From Dipteris shenzhenensis (lineage: Eukaryota > Polypodiophyta > Polypodiopsida > Gleicheniales): a DNA stretch of 64,000 nucleotides. A model generated the notes under the pieces. It had not been told where the DNA came from. It saw only the letters and a list, made by a program, of their open reading frames with translations, and ran no database searches. The first letter of the stretch is position 1. The number at the start of each line of letters is the position of its first letter. The position numbers and the translations under genes were made by a program. The stretch is from assembly GCA_047967505.1 (NCBI GenBank), contig CM106540.1. One strand, given 5' to 3'. Of the stretch, positions 24,101-34,020 are shown one piece after another.

Positions 24101-27100
24101 GGTTTTACATCTAAAATTGGTTTTCACCAATATCTAAGTATGAATGGGCTTGTATGTATGTACATGAATACTTTCAAAGTATTTAATCAATCAATTGCTT
24201 ATGTAAAGTTACTGCTAACACGTGATCTGAAACAAGCGATTGAGATTATGTTGTTGGTCATTGGGCCTGCACATTGCAGACGGGCACCTTTTGGCATAGT
24301 ATTGGTGTTTCCCACAAATGTCCACCTAGAGGCTGTTAACTCTTTTCGAATTGTAACAGAGACATCACGTTGGCATGGTACTTGCAGTGATCCTAGTTAT
24401 CAAATATTGAACTCAGTAAAATTAGAAGGATTGAGTTTGGGGGATTAAGGATAAATATAGGTTAAATGTAGGCTCGATATTGTCTAAAGAACCCCGATCT
24501 GAAGAAGTAAAAGGTGTGGGTATTCATTTATGGACACACTAGTAACATTCAACTTCAAAGTGATTCTCGGGTAATGATAAGATAGTATGTATCAATTATG
24601 GTGAAGAACCCTGTGAATGTGTAGCAGGGAATAAACTCATGTATGGACGCAAAGAGTATGCTTGCAAAATCAGTACGAACATGGCAGATGAGGACTGTTA
24701 CAATGTTGGGAAAGTTCCTGACACTTGGCCTAGCTCTGTTCCATGTTTGAGCTGTACATGTAAGTTTGTTGGATGTACATTATCGTAAGTTTATTTTTTT
24801 AACAATGGATCTGCATTTACCAATGTTACGATTTCCCTACTCTTGAGCAAAGAACCATCCTGCTTTTCTAAAGGCAACTCCTGCTATTAACGTTAGCCCA
24901 GAAACTGTTTAACAACCTGAAAACATTGGGTCTACTCATCAGGGGATTGAGGAGAATCTCTTTTTGCTGTCTTTTTGAGACAACAATAGCCTCAGGCTTT
25001 TTGACTTTTAAAAATAGTTTTTTCAATTTCTGCTTCCATACCTTCTCCTTAGCCTTGGATCAAATGAATTATGCAAGCTGATCATTTCTTTTGCAATATA
25101 TGCCTAGAGGCTTTACTTTCTACTACTGTCTGATTGTCGATGGTTGTTACTTTCCACTACTGTTTGGTTTCTTACCTCTGCTGTTTTGTTGTGTGATGAT
25201 ACAGAAGTTGTATGTACCTCGTGGAGCTAACCAAATGAGAAAAATGCTAGAACCTATTCTTGGCTGCGTGGATAATAAATGAAGTAGCCTAGAAGACCTC
25301 ATTGATTCCACCTCCCTGCCATAGGGTGACCCATGCCTTAACAATGGTACTTCTTATTGGCATAGCAAACTTCAACCCTTAAACTTATCGTGGACAAGAT
25401 CTTTCTTGAAGCTCTGAGGATGCTCTTGGAAGTGGTATATGATCAACCGACGTCAAGCACCATGTTGCATGGATTCCATTGGAGAAAATTGTGTCGTATT
25501 GCACCCAAAGGCATATGCACAACTTCAAAGCCACGTAGACATAAGCAAGCACAATGATACCATCAATTCACACATACTAACCCTGGTGTCACGTACAATT
25601 TTCAGCCATCATAGGAAGCATCTTGATTAGACTAGCCCTTTGCTAGAACTTCAAGTTCCCTATGCTAGATTTGTAGGCCTTCAGTCACCTTTAAGACATC
25701 AATGGCACTCTATCAAAGCTGCCATACTGCCTTGACCCACTCAAAAGAAGCGCCTTGATTGTACGTGCTCTTTGCAGTGGCTTTAGCCACCTCTATGCTT
25801 CTTGGAGATGGGATCCAATTCTTACATAACCCTAAACTTAGGCCAAACATGTCAACTGTTGAAAATAGAGGATAGAATCACTGACACCTCACTTCCTCTC
25901 TAGCTCATACAACACTCAGAAAACTGAAAGAGAGATGGGACAAAACTCAGATATCTTCCTCCACAATCGTGGGCAACAAAAGCTCAAGAGTGAGCGTGTA
26001 CAAACAGCTTGTGTGCTGTCAATGATGCTGAGCCTCTTCCTCTCCCTGTGCGCTTGCCTGTGTGCAAGGCTGTAAGTGCAGGTGATGAGGAATGAGGGGG
26101 AAGGGGGGACTTTTTATAGGACGGGGGATAGGCCCCCTCATTTTGGTCGACCAGGGAGTCGGCTCCCTGCCCAAGGCACCGACCTGCCAGCCCACCAACC
26201 AACCTGATTGGTTGGCCTTTGCTGGCTGGTCAGGCCGGCTTATGGGCTGCTGCTGCAGCTGCCAACTCTGCCCGTGCGCAGGTTCAGGAGCGCCTAGGAT
26301 GTTGCACCACCTTCACGCTGCAGCGCGGGTTCCCTGACAGGTAGGTCTTCTGCCTTTTCACCTCCCCTACCCCTATGGTCTCCTGCCCCCTTGTCCCCTC
26401 AAATCGGGGGCTCACAGGTGGGGCAGTGACCTTCTAACATCAACTTGCTGTGTGCTTATATGTCAACTTGCTTTGTTTGGATATGACATTCCTTGTCTTT
26501 CATGTAGCCTGGCACAATTGAAATGTATCCGTTGCCTTGGACATCATGTCTCACTAGGCCTTTAGAGATCATTGAGTTCAAATATACTTATTAGTTTCCC
26601 CTCGATGCAGTCTTCAAAAATCTCATAACCACTAAAGTCTACTTTATGTTCATCAACACATTCACGAGCACTAGATCAAAGTTGGTTAAGATTGAGCTTG
26701 GTGCACCCTATTTATCTATTGAGTTAACTTTTATGGTTTAAGGCTAATAACGAGTGGCATTAGTACATCTATCTAACCTGTCTATGTCTAGATGTGTCTG
26801 CAATGACAGGTTTTTAGATGATGAGTTTGGGCATGTTCGTGGATTCATCTAGATATATCCTTCTGCCATATTAGTGGACATGCGAATTTCACCTTGTAAA
26901 GTTTTCATCCATGTTGTGGCTTGCTGAGATTGCGATAAATTCTTTTCGTCTTAAGTGGTGCGTTGCCCTACAACTAGATCGTCTAAGCATTTTTTTGCTT
27001 AGATGCTCGTTTGGGAGAGACTAAAATGAAATCATAGTCTTCACAAGTAGTTGTAGCTTGAACGAAGAGAATGTGGACTACTTTTTGATTAGCCTTCTCC

Positions 27101-27784
27101 TTTAATACAAGCCTTTGTTACAGCTTTGTCTGCCCTTCGCCTCTGGAGTGCCGAGAAACTTAGTACGAAGGCCTTTGTATAAATGGATGCTCAAGTATGT
27201 GTGGGTGTGTGGATTTGTATGTGTGAAAGCATATGTTTATACTATGGTCTACACCCACCATGGGGCTCTGATGACGTTAGTGGGGATGTAACAGTAGCTA
27301 GTCCTTGGTATGCGTGATGGAGTTTATGGTTTTTGACCTTATGAGTGACTATCATGAGATTGAAATTGCACATTGTGTCGTGTGTTTAGAGCGTGTGTTT
27401 AGAGGGTGAGTTTGGGCATGTTCTTGGATTCAGCTAGATATATGTTTGCAATGACAACTTGAATGCATGCTAACTTAATATTAGTCCCCAGGGACGAGGT
27501 TATGTAAGCTGCTGTAACAAGCAGCAAAGAGAGAAGCACATATGGACTTAAGGAGAGCTAAGCCCTTAGCTCTATAGGTTTCAAGCAGGATCATGGTATC
27601 AAGGAGACCTACAGAAACCAAGATAATTAAGCTACAAGATGAAGAGAATGACCTTAGTCACAATTTGTATTGAAAGAATATAACCTACCATATGTAAAAT
27701 TAGGTGGCTATTTAATCGTGGAAGCCCATTGTAGCATTTGGTGCTGCTATTGCTTCTTGTTTTGGATGTGCCTGCATGAATTGG

Positions 27785-27831
<47 letters not shown>

Positions 27832-28702
27832 AATGGTCCCCTACATTTATTGACTTGAAAGTAGCCCACTTTCAAGTTATGTGAGTTGTTGGCACCCGCT
27901 TGTCTAAAGTGCCTCAACACACCCATCTGTCATCATCGCATGTCCCTACTATTGTCATTGAGTGTGCCACACTATTTGGAGTTGCCGTATCTTCTTTCAT
28001 CTACCCTTGCATGGTCCAATGAACTTGACACCGTGCATGAGCTCTAGCCCTACACTACTGTGTGCCTACTTATAAGACGTACTCATTGAACTCTCTCCGT
28101 GCCTTGGACTTCTTAGGGATTTGATAGCCTATGGCTGCCATGTCCCTCCATTGTCCCAAACCAATAACATCCCTTCTTAACTTCTTCGAAATTGGCAATA
28201 GTAAGTTGATTACATGTTCACAGATACACACTATCTTGCCAAGCTTTGTGTCGTCCATAACACTCTAGCTAGAAACAATGACTTTCCTATATGCATGTTC
28301 TTGTGCTACTTAACGTGACTTTTTCATGGAAGCCTGTTCTTTGGAACATATTATTTCATGCATTTGCATTAATGTGATGTGTACTATGCTGGATGGCCAA
28401 GTGTCCTTGCATATGCATAATCCTCATTTTCCTTGCTGGGTCCTAGGTGTGAAATGTGGTCCTAGATGTAAAATGCCTCTACCCTAAACTCCCTTGCAAG
28501 CCTATCTTAGCAAGAAGACAAGCCCTCAAGGATCTACGCACAACCAGTACTCAGCTAGGAGGTACTTCAAATATATAGGTTGGCTTAATAGTGCAATGGT
28601 GCATGATTTCTTTTTGGAGGCAGCTATCGACCTCATAGTGTGGGCAAATGAAGGAAGGAGAGTGAGACCAAGATGGAAAGGGGTGGGGGAATCAATTGAG
28701 GA

Positions 28703-28738
<36 letters not shown>

Positions 28739-31700
28739 TTTATTAAAGTCTTCGGAAGACCGATGGGTCTATGAGACTGTGAGAATCATGATACAAACAA
28801 ACTATGAGGGTGGAACTACTAAACGAGCATCCATATCAATGCAGAATGTAAAAAGCTAGTGCTAAGTACTACATAGTACACATCAGTATCATGATCATGA
28901 TCATCATCATCATCATCATCATCATCAATTTCATCCAGGTGGATGAGACAACGGAAGCATGAAGTCGGCAATAGAGTGTTGTCGGCTGCTCTTGGGCGTG
29001 GTCCTATGTCGTCTCTTGGTCATGGCTCTGCGTCTAACAAGGGCTATAGTGACCCCTCTCGGTTGAGCTCCGACTCTAAACAGAGAGGGGATATCCCCAA
29101 GTGTAATCTATGAATCAACGCTCTGTCTCAGCTGTTGTGTCACTGGCTCTGGATCTCGTTCATGTCGGGGTCTCGTAGTGCACCTCGTAGTATTGTCCGA
29201 CATGCTCTGGTTGGAAGAACTCCGTGATCGAGCTCTGAGAAGGTTTTACTAAAGTCTGCTCCTGTCTCCAAGCCGGAAGTAGATGCTCATGGTGCCTTAT
29301 TGTCTCATGGATGAAAGCCGCCAAGCATCTCTGGTCTGGATAGGAGAGAAAACGAGACAACACCCCAGAACTACTTTGAAAAGGCAGTAGAAGTGTCCTC
29401 GGATCTCATAGTATACTGGGCACCTAAAAATGAAATGCTCCTCCGACTCGACCTCTTGTATGTCACATAATGTGCATATGCGCCTCTCCCGGGGTCGACC
29501 CTTTGCCTTGCCACTCTCAATGTGCAGTCTTTGTGAAGAGACCCGAAACTACCCAATAGAGATCTCTAATGAGGGGGGTAAGTGGATCTCTGTGTATCTT
29601 GGTGGGTCAAGGAAACCCTCCTCTGTGATGTGTAAGCAATGATCCCTGTAAAAGCTGAGCTGCACTGGAAGCTCACTTAGTCCCAACGAGGGAAAGCCAA
29701 GGAACTCATTTTCATCATGCGTTCTTATCATATTCAAACCAGCAAATTTAGGCTAGTGCTAGATTGACATTGAAACGTCAGGTGGATTGAGTATTACTAA
29801 GAGCAAAGAAAGTGCAATGATTTGCATGTATTCTTTTGAAGGACTTTTAGGAGAATTTGATTTTTTCAGCAATGGCTTTAGGAGAACGAATGTCTTTAGC
29901 AGCATAAAATCTTCAAAGAAAAATGATATTGGACAAATGCATTATCCGTAGTGGGCCTAGCATGACCTAAGTTTAAGAAGATTGATTGGGAAATCAATAC
30001 ATTATTTGCTCAAAATTTCTAGATTACTCTAAGAACTTGAGCTGATGTAATAACTAAACCTTAATTTTCTTGCCGGCTTCGGATATAGCTCCTAATAAAT
30101 CTTGTTTCTCTATGAGATTGAAGGTAGCTTTAGCATGCTTTTCTCGTCGCACATTCGACCGAGGACATGCTTCCATCTAAATGGGAAGAGGATGAGTTTG
30201 GGAATGTTCCTGGATTCATCTAGGTATATGCTTCTGTCGTATTTGCGGACATGCAAATTTCACCTTGTGAAGTTTTCGTCCAAGTTGCGGCATGCTGGTA
30301 TTGCGATAATTCTTTCTATCTCAAATGGTGCGTTGCCCTATCAGCTAGATTTAGATTTAGATGCTCGTTTGGGAGAGACTAAAATGAAATCGTTTAGACT
30401 TCACAAGCAGCTGTAGCTTGAATGAAGAGATTTGGACTACTTTTTGATTAGCCCTCTCCTGTAGTGCTAGCCTTCGTCATGGCTGAGTTTGCCCTTCACC
30501 TCCGGAGTGCCGACAGAAACTCAGTACGAAGACTTTGTATAAATGGATGCTCAAGTATGTGTGGGTGTGTGGATTTGTATGTGAGAGCATACTTTTATAC
30601 TATGGTCTACACCCACTGTTGGGCGCTGATGATGTCAGTGGGGATGTCATAGTAGCTAGTCCTTGCTATGCGTGATGGAGTTTATGGTTTTCAATCTTCT
30701 GAGTGACTATCGTGAGATTGAAACTGCACTATGTTGTGTTTTTAGAGGATGAGTTTGGGAATGTTCCTGGATTCATCTAGGTATAAATGGGAAGAGGAGT
30801 TGAGCCTGGGAGAGCCATCACCTAATATACTGTCAGAGTGGCCGGATAAAAAATGCAGTCCCAAAATATGTGATAGTGATTTTGAATCCTACTTTGCATA
30901 ATGCACGGGCTGCCATTTTTGTTTGAGATTTAGAGTATAATATTACGGAAACAAAAACACCAAAAAAACTGAAACGTCGTTTTTTGTTTCCCTGTTTTTT
31001 ATGAAAACCCTAGTTAGGGTTTTTTCTTCTGCCATACACGTGCCGTGCCTGTTTTCGCCGCTTGCTGCCTCTACCCTCCACTCTCCTACTCTCCTCTACG
31101 CTTCACTCTCCTCTACCCTCCACTCTTCTACTCTCCTCTATCCTCCACTCTTCTCCTCTCCTCTGCCCTCTCTACTCTCCTCCCACTCCTCCTACTCCTC
31201 CTACTCCCTCCTTCAGTTCTCCTCTACCCTCTTATACTCTCCTCTACCCCCTCACTCTCCTCTCACTCTCCTTTACCCGCTCACTCTCCTCCTCCTCTAC
31301 CCCCTCCTTGAGTCCTCTACTCCTACTCCGCATACTCTCCCTCCTCCTCCTACTATATTCATAATTGTGTTATGCATAAAAAATTTTATTTTTACACATA
31401 AATTATACTATATTGCTGTTTCTCGTTTCATCATTTCAGCTCGGGCTGGAAACTCCGTTTGTCCTGTTTTCCGTTTCGGCTGGCAATGATGAACTTCTAG
31501 TAGTGCCCTCTGGTTCCAAACAGTCCCAAGCCAAATTCATCCTAAGCCCTTCTCGGCCCAATTTCAGCCTTATTACAACTATCCCCACCCAAAATGAATT
31601 TGTCCTCAAAATTGTGAGTCATAGTCAAACACCAAGGCTCCATGCTGCAAAAAGGGGCATATTCCATCATGCTTGCTCCTTGGTTCAATAGAAAATGATA

Positions 31701-33438
31701 TCTCTTTGCCTTGGATGCTGTGGAACCTTTTGGGTCATGTAAGTGTTGATACACCCTTGGTAGGCTGATCCTCAGGAAGCTTCACAATTAGATAGATGTT
31801 GACTGTCCCCATGGTTGGCCTTGCTGTCCGTTTCTTCCCACATTGGAAGCATTGATTGCGTTTCTATATATCCCACATGGCAGCTTCAATTAGCTATCTT
31901 CGCATTGCATCTTCCCAATAGCATAAAGCTGGGATGTGCTAAATGCCTATCCTGATGGATAAACTCTGTACAATTCATGTAACCTGAGTACGCCACCTAC
32001 AGGGAGTGTCACTATGAAGAAGTTCATAGTGGGCTGCTCGCTACTTAGCGTCCTGAAGTCCTTGAGCTTGTACCCCAATTGATTGAAATGCTTGCCTCTC
32101 TTTGAGAGGTCTTGAGTTCGAGTCTCAATGGACACCTAATGCATGTTGCGAGTTAGGTGGACACTTGTAGGCCCATATGTAGGTCTTCATCGACGATTGT
32201 GTAGGGTTTCATCTTGTTCAACTTGACTTATGCCAATCGCCTGATGACTTCCAAGCTCCATATGTCTTCATCCGCAGCCACAGAGCTGCCAAGAGAGGCT
32301 AGACTTCGACATCAAACCTCTACAAACATGGCATTTGATTGGCGCATGACTAACATATTGTGTAGGGTGTTGTGCCAGATGTTGTTGATTGTCTCGAGAC
32401 ATTGTGTGGCTAATTGGTAATTATTTAGAGGGAGATACCACCGTAATGGTATCATGAGTGAGTGACGGGTGTGTGAGTATGTGTGAGTGATTGTGAGGAG
32501 AATTCACCACCACGAAGGTGCTTGGGGCTAAAAAAAACAAGCGCCTAAAGACGGAAGGATTTGGTTGGTTGTGTAGTAAATATCCTGCATGCTGCCCACC
32601 ATGTATCTTGGGTCCGTCTGCAAAAGCGGTTTTGTCCTATGACAACATCCTTATCTTGTGGTACTATGAAATCACTTGGTGAGGATTTCATTAGTCATCC
32701 TTTTCCAGGTGCATTTTTGGACCTGGATCTTGTCTTGTGTTGTTGTTCAATGCTTGCTTTTTCTTTGCATTTATATTCAGATCTGCAGCTCATATAATAT
32801 AATTGCGACATGATGTTTGGCAATCTCGGTTCTTATGTGATAAAGGTGTTAGCGACTGGGTTGTGTCCGTCTCCAAAATAGGTTTTGTCCTGTGACAGCA
32901 TCCTTATCTTGTGGTTCTACATAAATCACTTGGTGGGGATTTCATTAATCATCCTTTTCCAGGTGCATTTTTGGACCTGGAACTTGTCTTGTGTTGTTGA
33001 ATAATGCTTGCTTTTCCTTCTGCATTTGAATTCAGATCTGCAGCTCATATAATGTAATTGCAACATAATATTTGGCTATTCTTGGTTCTGATTTGTAAAG
33101 GTGCTAGCGACTGGGTTGGAAGTAGGGGAGGTGTCTTCTCAACCAACCACAATAATCTCAAATCAAGACCATCCCATTGGTCGATCCGATGAATTGAATC
33201 CTACGTATCAGCATGATCCGAGGTGCGTTGGAAAATTTAAGTCGTTGAAGTTTGTTTGCTTTAATTGTTAACTATTTGTAGTTTTGTTCTTGTCAATTCC
33301 TAACTGGTCTAGATTTTGCTATTGCTAAAGTGTCTGTGCCCCTGCATTTGGAAAGCCGGAGTCTTTAGCTGTTGATGCGTTCAATCTTTCAGTAGCAGAT
33401 GGAGGGGCAGATAGCAGTAATGAGAGGCTTTCGTCAAG
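20914..33438 (+). CDS. STY46-like: ACT-domain Ser/Thr/Tyr protein kinase, STY8/STY17/STY46 type; 5' exons only
   Basis: Four exons (20914-21140, 23974-24085, 33101-33222, 33331-33438) join in one frame (569 nt, about 189 residues) through GT-AG junctions of phases 2, 0 and 2, ending in another phase-2 donor. Seen: [60 protein letters not shown], then [13 protein letters not shown]. In Arabidopsis STY kinases the same N-terminal blocks precede an ACT domain and a kinase domain; those enzymes are cytosolic and phosphorylate transit peptides of plastid precursor proteins. The next expected exon (starting like RPMHEITF, the ACT domain) was not found up to 64000. Either a further intron exceeds 30 kb or the gene is truncated. 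Introns are about 2.8 kb, 9.0 kb and 108 bp. The exons have no stops, which favours a live gene. Confidence 0.85.
21141..22307 (+). other. Kinase intron 1, first part, nothing recognised
   Basis: Intron sequence between the exon 1 donor and the MITE. No gene or element is supported. Two short GATGAGAGTATT repeats occur near 22190 and 22233. Confidence 0.5.
22316..23024. mobile_element. hAT-like MITE with terminal inverted repeats, carrying a nested retroposon
   Basis: The left end reads ATAGTCACATGAAAACCCG and then TTTCGTC; the right end, reverse-complemented, reads ATAGTCACAAGAAACG and then TTTCGTC, giving imperfect inverted repeats of about 26 bp. CTAGGGCC (22308-22315) and CCAGGGCC (23025-23032) look like an 8-bp target duplication with one change, as for the hAT superfamily. 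The inner right end is a run of CGAAACGA-type units. Without the 325-bp nested insertion and its duplication the element is about 365 bp and has no coding capacity. Confidence 0.75.
22591..22915 (+). mobile_element. Retroposon copy 1 (5'-truncated, 325 bp)
   Basis: Flanked by TATCAATTTGAAACCT (22575-22590) and TATCAATTCCAAACCT (22916-22931), a 16-bp target duplication with two changes. The body is highly similar to the 3' half of copies 2 and 3 and ends at the same GGATTCATCTAGGTA terminus. It has no open reading frame of note. A common 3' end, variable 5' end and long duplication fit target-primed reverse transcription. Confidence 0.8.
23477..23660 (+). mobile_element. Degenerate copy of the same retroposon
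   Basis: The stretch follows the retroposon through a GTGCTGATGACATGGTGGAGA-type block and a terminal GGGCATG...GGATTCATCTGG, with internal deletions and many substitutions. No target duplication was identified, so the edges are approximate. Confidence 0.5.
23673..23939 (+). repeat. Tandem duplication (133-bp period) just upstream of exon 2
   Basis: Two copies of a unit starting CCAGTTTGC and ending near CTTTTAATATTCTGTTC lie head to tail and differ at a handful of positions. The second unit ends 34 bp before exon 2. Each contains a stem-forming AGTGTCAGAAAGACACT. Confidence 0.9.
23974..24085 (+). CDS. STY46-like: Kinase exon 2
   Basis: Acceptor TTGTGCTTGCAG (23962-23973) precedes the exon; the first base completes an Arg codon and the exon reads [20 protein letters not shown] and on to FHVRAV. 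The donor is GTG|GTGTGT at 24085/24086. This is the most conserved block of the family N-terminus and has no substitutions that look damaging. Confidence 0.9.
24660..24780 (+). pseudogene. Decayed copy of kinase exon 2
   Basis: Similarity to exon 2 and its 3' flank is visible in order: GCTTGCA; ACATGGCAGA; GACTGTTACAA.TT; GAAAGTTCCTGA; CATGTTTGAGCTGT; then TAAGTTTGTTGGATGTACAT, matching the intron start after exon 2. An internal deletion and substitutions destroy the frame. It lies about 0.6 kb downstream of the real exon and is a partial duplication, not a usable alternative exon. Confidence 0.65.
24781..26794 (+). other. Kinase intron 2, first part, nothing firmly recognised
   Basis: No gene is supported. 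At 26040-26340 composition turns GC-rich, with a TTTTTATAGG TATA-like word near 26110, which could be an old LTR, but no partner copy was found. Confidence 0.4.
26809..27442 (+). mobile_element. Retroposon copy 2 (longest, 634 bp)
   Basis: Flanked by TGTCTGCAATGACA (26795-26808) and TGTTTGCAATGACA (27443-27456), a 14-bp duplication with one change. The first 45 bp resemble the 3' terminal segment of the element itself (TGAGTTTGGGCATG and on to GGATTCATCTAG). About 250 bp absent from copy 1 follow, then the shared 3' half. No open frame longer than chance. Confidence 0.8.
27457..28703 (+). other. Kinase intron 2, middle part, with a (CT)n run
   Basis: A (CT)n microsatellite lies at 27787-27826. 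Nothing else was recognised in this stretch on either strand. Confidence 0.5.
28704..28738. repeat. (GAAA)n microsatellite
   Basis: About eight GAAA units. On the minus strand this is a (CTTT)n tail directly after the LINE fragment that ends here. Confidence 0.95.
28739..29760 (-). mobile_element. 3' end of a LINE: zinc-finger C-terminus and 3' UTR
   Basis: On the minus strand one frame (about 29737-29280) reads [18 protein letters not shown] and then [39 protein letters not shown] (C-x2-C-x12-H-x4-C) and [11 protein letters not shown] follow. This is the C-terminal zinc-finger region found after the RT of several LINE clades. A 3' UTR containing an ATC/CAT run (28888-28927) leads to TTTAATAAACTTT and a (CTTT)n tail. 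The RT is absent, as in a 5'-truncated insertion. It differs from the three LINE copies at 36-64 kb. Confidence 0.65.
30193..30784 (+). mobile_element. Retroposon copy 3 (592 bp) with perfect 14-bp target duplication
   Basis: AAATGGGAAGAGGA occurs at 30179-30192 and again at 30785-30798. The element begins and ends with the same 35-bp segment (30193-30227 and 30750-30784, TGAGTTTGGGAATG and on to CATCTAGGTAT). Between them it is collinear with copy 2, apart from small indels, and its 3' half is nearly identical to copy 1. The perfect duplication suggests the youngest of the three insertions. Confidence 0.9.
31003..31355. repeat. Palindromic AAACCCTA box followed by a long pyrimidine tract
   Basis: AAACCCTAGTTAGGGTTT (31006-31023) is an inverted pair of telo-box-like words. 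From about 31068 to 31355 the + strand is almost all C and T, built from units such as CTCTCCTCTACC and CACTCTTCTACT, a degenerate minisatellite. Open frames across it are low-complexity Ser/Leu/Pro products and are not taken as genes. Confidence 0.8.
32059..32539 (+). mobile_element. tRNA-derived SINE-like element
   Basis: The 5' part has a pol III promoter look: an A-box-like stretch TGTACCCCAATTG (about 32069-32081) and a good B box in GAGTTCGAGTCTC (32114-32126), 35-40 bp apart. The 3' end has GAGTATGTGTGAGTGA and an eight-A run (32530-32537). AGCGTCCTGAAG (32047-32058) and AGCGCCTAAAG (32540-32550) may be a decayed target duplication. The length is long for a SINE, so an internal insertion or dimer is possible. 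Confidence 0.5.
32612..33118 (+). repeat. Tandem duplication (about 253 bp) spanning the exon 3 acceptor
   Basis: Unit 1 (32612-32863) and unit 2 (32865-33118) both start GTCCGTCTSCAAAA and end with the same acceptor plus 18 coding bases (GTGYTAGCGACTGGGTTG). The duplicate exon start at 32846 runs into TAG within 12 codons, so only the downstream acceptor keeps the frame. Confidence 0.9.
33101..33222 (+). CDS. STY46-like: Kinase exon 3
   Basis: The exon starts after ATTTGTAAAG, reads [20 protein letters not shown] and ends HDP plus AG at the donor AG|GTGCGT. The Ser/Thr/Gln-rich linker is poorly conserved in the family, so support comes from frame continuity between exons 2 and 4, canonical sites and position. 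The acceptor and first 18 coding bases also occur in a tandem copy at 32846-32863. Confidence 0.7.
33331..33438 (+). CDS. STY46-like: Kinase exon 4
   Basis: After the acceptor TTGCTAAAG (ending 33330) the exon reads [19 protein letters not shown] and ends ...ERLSS plus AG at AG|GTAAGC. The PAFG..ESLAVDA block corresponds to PAFGSSPNLEALALEA before the ACT domain of STY kinases. The phase-2 end fits a following exon that starts with an Arg/Ser codon. Confidence 0.8.
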
Positions 33439-33787
33439 GTAAGCATAATTTCACTTTGGAAAAATAAAAAGAAAAAAAAGAGCTAAGTGGGAGTTTTGCA
33501 GGTGCTTGTGATTTTATGGAGTGTGCTCTTACTCTCAATAAACGTCAATCCTATGTGAAGATCTGTAAAGTGTTTCTTACTGTTCTGTTTGGCAGTTGTC
33601 ATGACAACACACCACGAGAATAAAGTCATCAGCATGTCAAGAGCCGCAATTGAATATACATATCATGACATAAAATCCACATGTCCACAGACAATTATGT
33701 ATAACGGATGAATCAAAGAGCATGTCCTTAAGCTAGAAATGGCAGGCTTCCCCAAAATCTAACTTTTACCTGGACTCCTCTTTGTCT

Positions 33788-34020
33788 TGTGCAAACCTGT
33801 TTATTTGGGAGATGCAAATGAAATACCTGCTTCACCAGCTGTTGCAAATGGATGGGGAGAAAGGGGACTGTTTTGCCTACCCTTGAGATGCTGCTGAATT
33901 TGTTTCATACCTCTTAAAAGTTTTTCTTGCACAAAACTGTTTATTTGGGAGATGCAAATGAAAAACTTCTTCACTAGCTGTTGCAATTTGGATGGAGAGA
34001 TGTCAACTATTTGGCCTAAC
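33788..34020 (+). repeat. Imperfect tandem duplication (about 137 bp) downstream of exon 4
   Basis: Two diverged units share CTGTTTATTTGGGAGATGCA, then CTTCWYTAGCTGTTGCAA-type sequence and a GCCTAMCCTT end. It lies in the intron after exon 4. Confidence 0.85.

Noticed and set aside
26040-26340. Gene or LTR in the GC-rich patch of intron 2
   Set aside because: A TATA-like word and some open frames, but no second copy, primer site or domain was found.
27787-28927. Regular repeats considered as a CRISPR-like array
   Set aside because: (CT)n, (GAAA)n and (CAT)n are simple microsatellites without spacers, and the DNA is plant nuclear.
31001-31489. 162-codon open frame and two overlapping ones
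   Set aside because: All three frames are open because the DNA is a pyrimidine tract; the products are Ser/Leu/Pro repeats.
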